A stretch of DNA of 64,000 nt from Leptothoe kymatousa TAU-MAC 1615 (lineage in GTDB: Bacteria > Cyanobacteriota > Cyanobacteriia > Phormidesmidales > Phormidesmidaceae). Each line of letters opens with the position of its first letter. Position 1 is the first letter of the stretch. Shown here in pieces: positions 1 to 8,553 of this stretch. The stretch is from assembly GCF_018739865.1 (NCBI RefSeq), contig NZ_JADOER010000004.1, forward strand, positions 303,311 to 367,310. The letters run 5' to 3'. The notes below the pieces were generated by a model, which was given only the letters and a program-made list of their open reading frames with translations, did not search any database and was not told the origin of the DNA. Both the position numbers and the translations under genes were made by a program.

Positions 1-66
1 CTTGAGGTGAAGGGACTGAAGAAACATAAACGACCGTGGCGCTATCCCAGTGGCTGAAACTATAGC

Positions 67-1176
67 TTACCGAGATAGGGTTGGTTGGCCAGAATTTACG
101 GCAGTCTGCTGTGCCTTCCATTGCTGGGTCTGGTCGTTGCACCAATCCATCACCCGGTTCCAGGCCCACCAACGGTCTGGGTCTTGATTGCGCCGTTGGC
201 AATCGGCACTGCTAATGTAGCCCACGTGGCCCCCCTGGGCCGTCATCAGCAAATCAATATGGCCATTGGCCGCGCAGCTGGCTTCAATTTCTGGAACCAG
301 ATTGGGCTCGAATAGGGGATCGTCGGCTGCGTAAAGAATCAGTGTGGGTTTTTGTAGCTCGGGCAAAATGTATAGCCCACTGGTGGCCCGATAATAGTCT
401 TCTACGGATTGAAACCCCAGACGGCCAATCACCATTTCGTGGTCAAAGCTCCAGATGCTGTGTACCCGCTCAATGGCGTCTGGGTCAAAGGCATTGGGGT
501 GATCCTGTTGTAGGTCGTCGAGCAGCAGCTTTAGCTTGCGGGTAATGGCTTTTTCTAGATATTTGCCGATGGGGGCATTTTCTAGGTAGGTGAGCGATCG
601 CAACGATTCTAAGGCTGGGCAAATAACGGCACAGCCGCCAATGTCATCCAGCGTCAGCCCTAGGCCCGCCCCCCACGCATCCATACTTTGGGCCGCCTTG
701 ACACCCCATAGCGCCAATAGCCCCCCCAACGAAAATGCCGTGAACCAAAAAGGAGCGGGGCAGCCCATTTCCTTTGCCTGGGCCGCAATGCGCACAAAGT
801 CTTCCCCTTCGTGGAGACCGTCGGAGGTAAGGGTGGATGATAACTTGGCCGTTTTACCATGGGCGCGCCAGTCGTAAATCACCACCGCATACCCTTGGGC
901 ATAGGCCTTGCGGGCCATAACGCGCAGAAACCATTGGTTATCTAGGTCTCCGGTGATGCCATAGGTGCCGATGATGGTGCCTTTCGCATTGGGCGGAATC
1001 GCCACAAGGCCGAAAATCGGCACGTCCTGGGCCCCAGTAAACGTAGTTTCTTGGTAGACCGGTTCAGCTTCTGAGAGGGTGCTTTGCCAGTTCTTTTGAG
1101 CCCACAGGCCCGCATAGATAGTCATCAACAGGCCATTGTTTAAAGGCCATGGTGCACGATAGTAGGTGGATGTCAT
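67..1176 (-). CDS. YheT-like alpha/beta hydrolase
   Basis: The 369-residue product looks like a cytoplasmic alpha/beta hydrolase of the YheT/COG0429 type. Visible elements are the oxyanion-loop stretch GTYGITGDLDNQW (about 70-82), the nucleophile elbow FSLGG with Ser149, an acidic residue in AADDPLF (Asp286) and His317 in AQGGHVGY, which together make a complete Ser-Asp-His triad. The length fits the family. The physiological substrate is not known; characterised relatives act as esterases or lipases. The gene stands alone, with about 250 bases to tRNA-Gln on the other strand. The first 66 bases of the window hold no recognisable feature. Confidence 0.85.
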   Translation of the reverse strand: MTSTYYRAPWPLNNGLLMTIYAGLWAQKNWQSTLSEAEPVYQETTFTGAQDVPIFGLVAIPPNAKGTIIGTYGITGDLDNQWFLRVMARKAYAQGYAVVIYDWRAHGKTAKLSSTLTSDGLHEGEDFVRIAAQAKEMGCPAPFWFTAFSLGGLLALWGVKAAQSMDAWGAGLGLTLDDIGGCAVICPALESLRSLTYLENAPIGKYLEKAITRKLKLLLDDLQQDHPNAFDPDAIERVHSIWSFDHEMVIGRLGFQSVEDYYRATSGLYILPELQKPTLILYAADDPLFEPNLVPEIEASCAANGHIDLLMTAQGGHVGYISSADCQRRNQDPDRWWAWNRVMDWCNDQTQQWKAQQTAVNSGQPTLSR

Positions 1177-1356
1177 TTAGAAACGTGGGCGCGGGATGGC
1201 GTTGAAATTCAACTATCCCATAAAGTTGGGGGCTGAATCTGTAGTGTCAGCACCGACTGGGGGCTCTAGGATATGGTCGTGCCAGGGGTGATGCCATGGG
1301 CACAACGGCGCAGAATCTAGGGGCATGGCTGAGATCTAAAAAAATAGCAGTAGTTA

Positions 1357-1387
1357 TTGACACTATCCGGTAAAAAACTGCTAATAT
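1357..1387 (+). promoter_or_regulatory. candidate sigma70 promoter of tRNA-Gln
   Basis: A perfect TTGACA lies at 1357-1362 and TAATAT at 1382-1387, separated by 19 bases (18 if CTAATA is taken). Initiation near 1394 would give a short leader before the tRNA at 1428. The spacing is slightly long, so this is a likely but unproven promoter. Confidence 0.5.
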
Positions 1388-1427
1388 ACATGGGCTGGTG
1401 ATTGACTTATTCAATTCACTTCATCGT

Positions 1428-1499
1428 TGGGGCGTGGCCAAGCGGTAAGGCAGCGGGTTTTGGTCCCGTCATTCGTAGGTTCGAATCCTACCGCCCCAG
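1428..1499 (+). tRNA. trnQ: tRNA-Gln(TTG)
   Basis: The acceptor arms TGGGGCG (1428-1434) and CGCCCCA (1492-1498) pair fully. The T arm contains GGTTCGAATCC. The anticodon loop TTTTGGT places TTG at positions 34-36, which reads CAA. The discriminator base is G1499 and CCA is not encoded. The TTTTGGT loop is typical of tRNA-Gln. Confidence 0.95.
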
Positions 1500-1923
1500 T
1501 TACTTTCAGAGACTTGTTAAAAAGGCTGGCCTAAAGGCTGGCCTAATTTTATGGGTCTTTGGTGACGATATTTATCCGTTTATTTGACGCGGAAAACCTC
1601 GTTATTAAATTATCTAAACCCTACTTTTTTGACCATAGTGGTTGTCCAGGTAGGGCAATAGAAGTGAACTACTTGATGATTAAAGCTTTGGTACCAGGCC
1701 AACCATTGCCCAAGCGCACTTTTAGGCCAAGCCGTTGTCCTTTTAGTGGATTTTGTTACCATAGCAACTGATTTTTAGTGGTTGTGGCCTCTAATGGGTT
1801 ACAGCCTCGTTGCAAGCCACAATTGTCCAGTTCGGTTATAGTGACCAAGCTGTAAGAAGATGGGGGCCAATGAGATATGAAATTAGAAATACAGAATCAA
1901 ATACCAGTTAAGCGAAGGGCTAT
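1500..1923. other. gene-free stretch with a 12-bp tandem duplication
   Basis: No convincing gene is seen here. The only structure noted is AAAGGCTGGCCT repeated exactly twice (1521-1532 and 1533-1544) just behind the tRNA and followed by TAATTTT, which could fold into a weak terminator. A short open frame at 1559-1771 has no ribosome binding site and no family likeness. The stretch looks AT-rich. It separates the tRNA from the DUF1016 nuclease gene. Confidence 0.5.
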
Positions 1924-2973
1924 ATGAGTTCCATTAAGCCTTCTTCTGATTCTGCATACCAGGATTTTCTACGAGCTATTAAAAGCCAAGTGGTTCAAAG
2001 CCGCGTTGGGGCAGCGCGGGCCGTCAATCGCTCGTTGATCGAGTTTTATTGGTCGTTTGGGCAACTAATTGTGGAACGGCAAGAGGCTTTGGGATGGGGT
2101 AAAGCCGTAGTAGAGCGTTTATCGGCTGACCTTAAGCAGGAGTTCCCTGAAATCAAAGGTTTTTCGCCTCAGAACCTGTGGTTGATTCGGCAGTTCTACA
2201 CCGAGTATCAGCAGACGCCAAATCTCCAACAGCTTGTTGGAGAAATTCCTTGGGGCCATAACATCCTAATTATGCAGCGAATCAAGGATGAAGCGGCCCG
2301 ACACTACTACCTAGAGGCGACAGCCCGTCTGGGTTGGACAAGGAATGTGCTGCTAAATCAGATTAAGGCGGGGGCCTATGAGGTCAGTCTGCAAGACAAA
2401 AGTCACAATTTTAAGGCTGTGCTTCCAGAGTATCTGGCAGAGCAAGCTGAGGAAACGCTCAAAAGTCAATATAGTTTGGAGTTTTTAGGGATTTCTCAGG
2501 CAGTTCATGAAAGAGAGTTGGAGCGCAATCTGATTGCTCGGCTGAAGGATTTTCTAATCGAGCTAGGCTATGGCTTTTGCTTCATTGGCAATCAGTATCG
2601 ACTGGCATTAGGAGATAACGAATATTTCCTGGATTTACTGTTCTATCATCGCTTTTTGAAATGCTTAGTGGCGATTGAGTTAAAAACGGGTCGGTTCCGG
2701 CCAGAGTATGCAGGAAAGATGGATTTTTACTTGGAGGTACTCAACGACCAGGAGCGGGCACCGGATGATAACCCAACGATTGGAATTATTCTGTGTGCTG
2801 AGAAGGATCGGCTGGAGGTGGAATTTAGCCTGAAGTCAAAAGCAAATCCGATCGGTGTGGCTACATATCAGCTATATCCTGAAGTGCCGGAGGAATATAA
2901 GGGTATGCTACCTACTGATGACGATTGGCAGAAGTTATTGGAATCGGCATTATCAGAAGAAGAAACCAGTTAA
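1924..2973 (+). CDS. YhcG/DUF1016 family PD-(D/E)XK nuclease
   Basis: The 349-residue protein matches the YhcG family: an N-terminal DUF1016 helical domain (about 10-160, with GWGKAVVERLSADL and GFSPQNLWLIRQFY) and a C-terminal PD-(D/E)XK nuclease-like domain. In the latter, YFLDLLFYH supplies the Asp and VAIELKTG the E-x-K pair, so the active site appears intact. A purine-rich AGCGAAGGG precedes the ATG. Family members are DNA-acting and often sit near restriction-modification or other defence genes. Here it stands alone between tRNA-Gln and the DUF433/DUF5615 pair. Its target is unknown. Confidence 0.85.
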   Translation: MSSIKPSSDSAYQDFLRAIKSQVVQSRVGAARAVNRSLIEFYWSFGQLIVERQEALGWGKAVVERLSADLKQEFPEIKGFSPQNLWLIRQFYTEYQQTPNLQQLVGEIPWGHNILIMQRIKDEAARHYYLEATARLGWTRNVLLNQIKAGAYEVSLQDKSHNFKAVLPEYLAEQAEETLKSQYSLEFLGISQAVHERELERNLIARLKDFLIELGYGFCFIGNQYRLALGDNEYFLDLLFYHRFLKCLVAIELKTGRFRPEYAGKMDFYLEVLNDQERAPDDNPTIGIILCAEKDRLEVEFSLKSKANPIGVATYQLYPEVPEEYKGMLPTDDDWQKLLESALSEEETS

Positions 2974-3135
2974 AAAGTCTCTAGAAAGGTCTTAAAAAGA
3001 GTTCTGAGAGATTTGTGCTACGACTCATAGCACTTTCATGCTCATGGTCTGAGCAACTTAAACAACAGAAAACGCAAGCTAACTTATGTGTAGAAGGTAA
3101 TAACTCAGTATAGATTCTCTTCTTAGGGTAAAACT

Positions 3136-3166
3136 AGCATGAGATACCCTGACTCTATCTCATGCT
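3136..3166. terminator. hairpin between convergent genes
   Basis: AGCATGAGATA (3136-3146) and TATCTCATGCT (3156-3166) form a perfect 11-bp inverted repeat with a 9-base loop. On the minus strand it is followed by a short T run (AGTTTTA). It lies between the convergent YhcG gene and the toxin gene and could end transcription from both sides. A weaker stem, GTGCTA/TAGCAC, is at 3015-3033. Confidence 0.5.
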
Positions 3167-3252
3167 TATTCTATAAGAATTGGTATAACACAAGAGAATA
3201 TCTCCTTTGTGAAAAACTGTCCATAACGCACAGCATATGTCGATTGAAAAAT

Positions 3253-3489
3253 TCACCTAATTATCAAGACCATCCACACTTTTGGAGGATGCCCATGGAG
3301 TAAACTACGCTGATGAAAGTCAGAGTCTTTAGAAACAATGACGAAATCATAAGCCCTGGCATATTCCCAGATGACAGCATCATCTGTATGCATGAGGTTT
3401 ACTGTTTTGACATGTTCAGAACCAGGATACAGATCAATTACTGACCGAATAATTCTGTCAGATAAATTCTCATCCAGCAGCAGTTTCAT
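3253..3489 (-). CDS. DUF5615 PIN-like toxin, short C-terminus
   Basis: The 78-residue product carries the DUF5615 PIN-like signature: MKLLLDENLSDR at the start (acidic DEN), TDDAVIWEYAR, VIVSKDSDFHQRSLLHGHPPK. Such proteins are predicted ribonuclease toxins paired with DUF433 antitoxins. Members are, from general knowledge, about 110-120 residues. This one stops just after PPKVWMVLIIR, where relatives continue with a further strand and helices. The stop may come from a frameshift, because a neighbouring frame of the same strand reads FSIDICCALW, loosely like the missing tail. It overlaps the antitoxin gene by 4 bases, so the two are translationally coupled. Confidence 0.75.
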   Translation of the reverse strand: MKLLLDENLSDRIIRSVIDLYPGSEHVKTVNLMHTDDAVIWEYARAYDFVIVSKDSDFHQRSLLHGHPPKVWMVLIIR

Positions 3490-3716
3490 AGCGCTACGAC
3501 AAATAGCTTTTTCTCACGATCTGCTGCGAACTGCAAACAAGCTTTAATGTCTGCCACAGTCAATTCTGAGAAATCTTCCAGAATTTCAGTCTCGGTCATC
3601 CCACCAGCTAGATATTCTAGAATATCGTACACAGTAATTCGCATACCTCGAATGCAGGGCTTACCACTACGTTTCCCTGGCTCAATCGTAATCAGGTTGT
3701 GATATTCCATAATCAA
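3486..3716 (-). CDS. DUF433 family antitoxin
   Basis: This 76-residue DUF433 protein has the family pattern of an N-terminal strand, ITIEPGKRSGKPCIRGMRITVYDIL, followed by a helical part with LAGGMTETEILEDFSELT and ADIKACLQFAADRE. DUF433 proteins act as small winged-helix-like antitoxins and bind the adjacent DUF5615 partner. The start lies 2 bases beyond the asnS stop codon, so the pair is probably expressed by read-through from asnS; no separate promoter is evident. Confidence 0.88.
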   Translation of the reverse strand: MIMEYHNLITIEPGKRSGKPCIRGMRITVYDILEYLAGGMTETEILEDFSELTVADIKACLQFAADREKKLFVVAL

Positions 3717-3718
3717 GC

Positions 3719-5113
3719 TTAAAACTCAATGTTATCGGGTGTGCGGGGGAATGGAATTACATCGCGAATATTGGCCATGCCGGTCATAAACTGCACCAAT
3801 CGCTCAAAGCCGAGGCCAAATCCGGCGTGGGGCACGGTGCCATAGCGCCGCAGGTCTAAGTACCACCAGTAGTCGTCCTTGGGTAAGTCGGCTTCGACAA
3901 TGCGCCGCTCTAATACATCCAGTCGTTCTTCTCGCTGGGCTCCGCCAATAATCTCGCCGATGCGGGGGGCCAACACATCCATGGCGGCAACGGTTTTACC
4001 CCCTTCATTTAGCCGCATGTAGAAGGCTTTAATCTCGGCGGGATAATCTGTTACGATGACGGGCTTTTTGAAATACTCTTCTGCCAGGTAGCGTTCGTGT
4101 TCGGACTGCATGTCCAGGCCCCAGGAGACGGGATAGTCAAATTTTTTGTCGCACTTTTCCAACAGGCTAATGGCATCGGTGTAGGTGATGCGTTCAAATT
4201 CGTTGTTGATAATGTTGTTGGCGGTTTCGAGCACTGTTTTTTCGATGCGCTTGTTGAAGAATTCCATGTCGTCGGCGCATTCTTCTAACACGCGTTTGAA
4301 GACAAATTTGAGAAAATCTTCTGCCAGGTCCATGTTGCCTTCTAGGTCGCAGAAGGCCATTTCGGGCTCCACCATCCAAAATTCTGCTAGGTGGCGGGAG
4401 GTGTTGGAGTTTTCGGCCCGGAAGGTGGGGCCAAAGGTGTACACATTGCTAAAGGCCATGGCCATAATCTCGGCTTCTAGCTGGCCGCTGACGGTGAGGT
4501 AGGCCTGTTTGCCGAAGAAGTCTTGGCCGTAGTCCACCTTGCCGTCGTCCCCGGTGGGTAGTTTGTCCAGGTTCATGTTGGTGACGGTGAACATTTCCCC
4601 GGCACCTTCGCAGTCGCTGGCGGAAATGATCGGGGTGTGGACCCAGAGGAAGTCGCGGCTTTGGAAAAAGTCGTGGATGGCGCTGGCACAGGCATTGCGG
4701 ACGCGGAAGACGGCACCGAGGGTGTTGGTGCGCGATCGCAAATGCCCCAACTCCCTTAAAAACTCAAATGAGTGGCGCTTTTTCTGTAGCGGATAGGTTT
4801 CCGCATCCGACTCCCCCACCACTTCCAGGCTACTGGCCTGCAGTTCCACCCGCTGCCCTTTCCCCGGCGACTCCGCCAGGGTACCCGCAATCATCACCGA
4901 AGCGCCCGTGGTAATGCGCTTCATCGACTCATCGTAGCCATCCAGCTGGGCATCGGCAATCACCTGTAGCCCCGTCATCGAGGAACCATCATTAATATCT
5001 AAAAAGCTGAACTTCTTCGAATCACGCTTAGTGCGGACCCAACCCTGGATGGTGACAACTTCGCCAGGATTACCAGATTTCAGGATGTGCTTAATGCGCT
5101 GGGGGGTGGTCAT
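3719..5113 (-). CDS. asnS: asparaginyl-tRNA synthetase
   Basis: This 464-residue class IIb synthetase charges tRNA-Asn. An N-terminal OB-fold anticodon-binding domain (about 15-110, starting at [19 protein letters not shown]) is followed by the catalytic core with motif 2 ([19 protein letters not shown]) and motif 3 ([15 protein letters not shown], ending [11 protein letters not shown]). The length is normal for bacterial AsnRS. The genes for a DUF433/DUF5615 pair follow directly on the same strand. A TATATA-rich segment upstream of the start may hold the promoter, but no clear -35 box was found. Confidence 0.97.
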   Translation of the reverse strand: MTTPQRIKHILKSGNPGEVVTIQGWVRTKRDSKKFSFLDINDGSSMTGLQVIADAQLDGYDESMKRITTGASVMIAGTLAESPGKGQRVELQASSLEVVGESDAETYPLQKKRHSFEFLRELGHLRSRTNTLGAVFRVRNACASAIHDFFQSRDFLWVHTPIISASDCEGAGEMFTVTNMNLDKLPTGDDGKVDYGQDFFGKQAYLTVSGQLEAEIMAMAFSNVYTFGPTFRAENSNTSRHLAEFWMVEPEMAFCDLEGNMDLAEDFLKFVFKRVLEECADDMEFFNKRIEKTVLETANNIINNEFERITYTDAISLLEKCDKKFDYPVSWGLDMQSEHERYLAEEYFKKPVIVTDYPAEIKAFYMRLNEGGKTVAAMDVLAPRIGEIIGGAQREERLDVLERRIVEADLPKDDYWWYLDLRRYGTVPHAGFGLGFERLVQFMTGMANIRDVIPFPRTPDNIEF

Positions 5114-5353
5114 TGCTCACGGTGAAAAATTAGACTCTATATAAATTAGCGCAGGCGGTACCGTTTGACCCCAAATTATTCTGATGCTGATAGCTTTCGT
5201 GACTCTGCATCAGCTGCGTCTATAGAATAAACGGCCGCCGTTGATGGGTAATGATGCCTAGAAATCGTATATGGCCGCCATAGGGCAAAGGACACTGGGC
5301 AATGTTGCCATCAGTCAAGCAGAGCAGGCTAAGCGTTAAAGAGCGTAATACAA

Positions 5354-5416
5354 AGTATCGACAGCTATGTTCTTTCCCTTCCCATTTAGCTGTCGATATT
5401 GTTGCCAAATGGGAAG
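5354..5416. other. interleaved double inverted repeat (pseudoknot-like) in intergenic DNA
   Basis: Two perfect inverted repeats interlock. TATCGACAGCTA (5356-5367) pairs with TAGCTGTCGATA (5387-5398), extendable by A5354-T5400 and a G-T pair. CTTCCCATTT (5378-5387) pairs with AAATGGGAAG (5407-5416). The left arm of the second lies in the loop of the first, giving an a-b-a'-b' order as in H-type pseudoknots, with loops of about 10 and 9 bases. The element sits in the 393-base gap between asnS and the DUF3293 gene, about 90 bases before the latter. The rest of that gap shows no gene; a small palindrome AACGGCCGCCGTT is at 5230-5242. Confidence 0.55.
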
Positions 5417-5506
5417 CCTACTTTGACGAATATCCGCAGGAAAATTAGCCTATATGCGCCTAACAACCGACAGCAGTCCCTTGCCATAAAAACATAAATA
5501 ATCTCC

Positions 5507-5950
5507 ATGGCTCAAAATACCTCGGCTAAATTTGCCAGCCTAGATCAGGCCTATCAAAAAACCCTCTACGAAGTGTTTGCAAGCGAGGCCCCACTGCAGC
5601 TGCGTGTAAATTCTAGAAACACCGCCCTAGATCGGCTGCTGCAACAATACCAAGTGACTACCTGGGCATTAATCACGGCCCACAATCCCTACTCTCAGCA
5701 ACTGGGCCTCCACCAGAACTACCAGCGTCACCAGGCTCTTATCACCACATTGCAGGCCATCGGTCTGCCGACACTGCCTGCTGTAGGGCGAGATGAATCT
5801 GGCCAATGGCCCCCCGAAAAAAGTTTATTTATCTTGGGCATTAGCCGCCCTAACGCCATGGACCTTGGTCGACAATTTGCGCAAAATGCAATTCTCTATG
5901 GAGCCTTGGCCCAACCGATTGAACTCTTGTGGCTAGTGGATACAGCCTAG
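5507..5950 (+). CDS. DUF3293 family protein
   Basis: The 147-residue product fits the DUF3293 family of uncharacterised bacterial proteins. Typical features are a central TTWALITAHNPYSQ segment, an acid-rich region around GRDESGQWPPEKSLFILGIS and a following helix, LGRQFAQNAILYGA. No catalytic residues, membrane segments or signal peptide are apparent, so it is probably a small cytoplasmic protein. Its function is not known. The unusual interleaved inverted repeat at 5354-5416 lies in its upstream region. Confidence 0.75.
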   Translation: MAQNTSAKFASLDQAYQKTLYEVFASEAPLQLRVNSRNTALDRLLQQYQVTTWALITAHNPYSQQLGLHQNYQRHQALITTLQAIGLPTLPAVGRDESGQWPPEKSLFILGISRPNAMDLGRQFAQNAILYGALAQPIELLWLVDTA

Positions 5951-5978
5951 CCCTAGGGTGTCCTCATCCCTGGACGTA

Positions 5979-6314
5979 CTACGACCCAAACCAGCCTCGA
6001 AAAAACCAACCTAGAACCAGGCCCAGGCCCACAAACCGTAATATTTGCCAGAAGGGTTCCTTCAGGTTATTCCAGGACAGCAACTGATTTTCCAAGGTTT
6101 CTTCCAGGGTTTCAATCTGTTTTTTGAGCCGATTAAGCTCTGCTTTGGGTAAATGGCCCTGGGTGATTTTTGCCTGGGCCTCTGCTCGCTGGGTAAAGGC
6201 ATCCCGCACTTCTCCATAGCGCTGGCGCAGTGCCTTAAAGTCTTTTTTGGTTTCCTCTAGGGCTGTGGCAAATTCAGCCAAATCTTGCTCAGTTAAGGGC
6301 GGGGAGGATTTCAT
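5979..6314 (-). CDS. small coiled-coil protein with C-terminal membrane anchor
   Basis: The family is not recognised. The 111 residues form a long charged, heptad-like helix (about 5-80, with LPKAELNRLKKQIETLEETLEN) followed by one hydrophobic segment, ILRFVGLGLVLGWFFRGWF, at the very end. This is the layout of a tail-anchored coiled-coil protein, with most of it presumably in the cytoplasm. It converges with the DUF3293 gene 28 bases away. No function can be assigned. Confidence 0.65.
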   Translation of the reverse strand: MKSSPPLTEQDLAEFATALEETKKDFKALRQRYGEVRDAFTQRAEAQAKITQGHLPKAELNRLKKQIETLEETLENQLLSWNNLKEPFWQILRFVGLGLVLGWFFRGWFGS

Positions 6315-6527
6315 AACACGGGCTCATACGGTCTAGACTTAAGGTATAGCAGAGTTTCTTAGGAATGCTGTTGCTGCTTTAGAGGATGAAATGATCCAGA
6401 GAATATGCTGTGGAGCAGTATTTTTCTGGTGCAGCCATACCGAGGATCCGCAGCGCCCAGACATAAATCCATGGCCTGTACTTTAAGATGGGCATGGCCA
6501 ACGGTATAGATTTTTGAGCGACCAACC

Positions 6528-6821
6528 ATGAGCGACACCACCATAACGCCCCCCAGCGATGCCTCCGCCGATCTTCAGGATGCCGATCCCCTGGCGCTGG
6601 CCCAGGCCCTAGCCCAGCAATTGGCCATTGGTCCCATGGACTGGCATCGGCTAAATTCGAACCGACAGGTGCGAGCGAAAGAACAAGTGGCAGCGGCGTT
6701 GGTGTATTTGCTCAACGATAACCCCGACGAAGCCCTACCCCGACTAGAACAAGCCATCGGCTGGCTCAATCGCAGCATCAAAGCCCCCCCCTGCCCAACC
6801 CATGGCAAACGTAGTCAGTAG
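6528..6821 (+). CDS. small conserved cyanobacterial protein (DUF6439-like)
   Basis: This 97-residue soluble protein resembles a small cyanobacterial family (DUF6439 from memory, not checked). Recognisable parts are ALAQALAQQLAIGPMDWHRLNSN, VRAKEQVAAALVYLL and the cysteine-bearing end SIKAPPCPTHGK. It is all-helical by appearance. The last codons lie inside the first copy of a 34-bp duplication, so the stop codon is flanked by a repeated copy of the gene end. Confidence 0.65.
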   Translation: MSDTTITPPSDASADLQDADPLALAQALAQQLAIGPMDWHRLNSNRQVRAKEQVAAALVYLLNDNPDEALPRLEQAIGWLNRSIKAPPCPTHGKRSQ

Positions 6822-6868
6822 CCTTAAATCGGGCCCTGCCCAACCCATGGCAAACGTAGTCAGTAGCC
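6790..6868. repeat. 34-bp direct duplication at a gene end
   Basis: A 34-base sequence starting CCTGCCCAACCCATGGCAAA occurs at 6790-6823 and again at 6835-6868, identical and offset by 45 bases. The first copy encodes the last residues and stop codon of the small protein gene; the second lies just outside it. Confidence 0.9.
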
Positions 6869-7085
6869 CGCTTTATCAATGGAATTACATGGGGGATAGC
6901 GGTCCCATGGGCGATTGATCGCAGGTATCGGCTGATTGTCTCTAATATATATGGATAAGCTGCATAGACTTGTCCGCAATTACCCGCTGCACCACACCAA
7001 CATCACAAGCTCTGTGACCAAAATCCGCTAGCAGTGTGATCACCCACATATATCTTTCTACCCCCATAGTGATACGTTTTCACCA

Positions 7086-7499
7086 ATGAATAAGCCCCTC
7101 TCACATTGCATAGATGCCTTAGCGCTCGACTCCATTGAGCGTCACATCTTTATATGTGCAGACCAAACCAAGCCCAAATGCTGTGATCAGGCTAGCAGTA
7201 TCGAATCTTGGAATTACCTCAAGCGGCGTCTCAAAGAACTGCAGCTAGATATGCCCACAGAGGAACGACCTAGTTGCGTATTTCGCACCAAGGCAAATTG
7301 CCTACGGGTGTGTCAGCAGGGCCCAATTGTCGTTGTTTATCCCGACGGTATCTGGTACCACAGTGTTACTCCAGAGGTTATAGAACGGATTATTCAAGAG
7401 CACCTGATCGGTAATCAAGTAGTCGAAGAGTTCGCTTTCCTGAAAAAACCCCTACCTGATGTAAATAAGTACCGGAAGATCCGTGATCCTATTGATTAG
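7086..7499 (+). CDS. thioredoxin-like [2Fe-2S] ferredoxin domain protein
   Basis: The 137-residue protein resembles the thioredoxin-fold [2Fe-2S] ferredoxins found in cyanobacteria. The cluster-ligand pattern is [11 protein letters not shown] (Cys24, Cys32, Cys33) and [10 protein letters not shown] (Cys72, Cys76), followed by [16 protein letters not shown], a stretch very typical of the family. It is likely a soluble electron carrier or redox sensor; the partner is unknown. It is monocistronic, and dyads lie downstream at 7521-7569. Confidence 0.85.
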   Translation: MNKPLSHCIDALALDSIERHIFICADQTKPKCCDQASSIESWNYLKRRLKELQLDMPTEERPSCVFRTKANCLRVCQQGPIVVVYPDGIWYHSVTPEVIERIIQEHLIGNQVVEEFAFLKKPLPDVNKYRKIRDPID

Positions 7500-7806
7500 T
7501 TGGGAACACTTGATTTGACATGGTTGATTCAACCAGTTGACATACAAGCGATTGCCGGGATGTTCCCGGATAGCATCAAAAAATAATTATGTACAACCTT
7601 GCTATAAATTTAACTTGGCTTAACAAAATCACCCTGACTGACGGTAGTCCGTACAGTATCATCAACAAAGGTATATATGATGAGCCAATCGCTTATTATT
7701 TGCCGATTAGGCTCTGATTTGCCGGCATCTACTCAACGGCCATCTCATTTATCGGATTACTGTTATCATCCCATCCCCATAGACTTCGAGTAACAAAGCA
7801 CACGGC
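7500..7806. other. upstream region of response regulator with two dyads
   Basis: This 307-base gap has no gene. TGGTTGA-T-TCAACCA (7521-7535) is a perfect dyad flanked on both sides by TTGACA (7515-7520 and 7537-7542). CCGGGA-TGT-TCCCGG (7555-7569) is a perfect short hairpin without a T tract. Either could be an operator for the response-regulator gene or the 3' end of the ferredoxin transcript. Confidence 0.4.
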
Positions 7807-8454
7807 ATGAAAGAATCTACGAATGGCGACCCTAAGAAACTCTTACTAATAGACGATGACCCGAATCTTATTTTGTTAGTGAGAGATTATCTCGAGTTTC
7901 GTGGCTATGAAGTAGTCACTGCAGGCAATGGTCGTGAAGCCCTAGATGTCTTAGGCGGCCTGGTTCCCGACATGATCATCTGTGATGTCATGATGCCTGA
8001 AATGGATGGCTATGCCTTTGTTGAAAAGGTGCGCCAGGATCCAGGAAAAAGTTGGATACCCATCTTGTTCCTATCAGCTAAAGGACAAAGTCAGGACCGC
8101 GTCAAAGGTCTGACTACGGGGGCCGATGTTTACATGGTGAAACCCTTTGAGCCAGAAGAATTGGTAGCTCAGGTGGAATCTTCTCTCAAGCAGGCATCTC
8201 GGCTAATTCAACATCAGAACAAAGCAGGTGGTGGTGCCCCCACTATTCAGGTTCCCTTCGATGTGGAACTTACCCCCACTGAGTTAAAGGTGGTTCAGTT
8301 TGTGGCCCGAGGCATGGCCAACCGCGAAATTGCGGAAGAACTGAAGGTAAGCCAGCGGACCATTGAAAGCCACGTCAGCAACATGCTAGGTAAGACCGGT
8401 TTGCATAACCGTACTGAGCTAGCCCGTTGGGCCATGGAAAATAATAAGGCTTAG
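7807..8454 (+). CDS. LuxR/NarL-type response regulator
   Basis: The 215-residue protein joins a receiver domain (about 10-130) to a LuxR/NarL-type helix-turn-helix (about 150-212). The receiver has the acidic pair LLIDDDPN, the phospho-acceptor Asp in IICDVMMPEMDGY, and the conserved Lys in YMVKPFEPEEL. The DNA-binding part reads LTPTELKVVQFVARGMANREIAEELKVSQRTIESHV. No sensor kinase is next to it, so it is an orphan, as is common for cyanobacterial NarL-type regulators. Its target genes cannot be told from the sequence. Confidence 0.93.
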   Translation: MKESTNGDPKKLLLIDDDPNLILLVRDYLEFRGYEVVTAGNGREALDVLGGLVPDMIICDVMMPEMDGYAFVEKVRQDPGKSWIPILFLSAKGQSQDRVKGLTTGADVYMVKPFEPEELVAQVESSLKQASRLIQHQNKAGGGAPTIQVPFDVELTPTELKVVQFVARGMANREIAEELKVSQRTIESHVSNMLGKTGLHNRTELARWAMENNKA

Positions 8455-8553
8455 GCTACAGAACTGCTGGGGCAGGTTTATTTGCCGTGCACCTGTCCCA
8501 AATTAACGGCTCAGAATAAACTTTCAAAATTAGTCGTCTAAGTTACTAACCTT

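Noticed and set aside
1559..1771. 70-codon plus-strand frame behind tRNA-Gln
   Set aside because: No start signal, no recognisable family and irregular composition; treated as non-coding.
1480..3720. Prophage or island attachment repeat of the tRNA-Gln 3' end
   Set aside because: No second copy of the tRNA 3' end was found downstream and no integrase gene is present in the interval.
5220..5408. 62-codon minus-strand frame upstream of asnS
   Set aside because: No family likeness and no ribosome binding site; its start lies within the interlocked inverted repeat.
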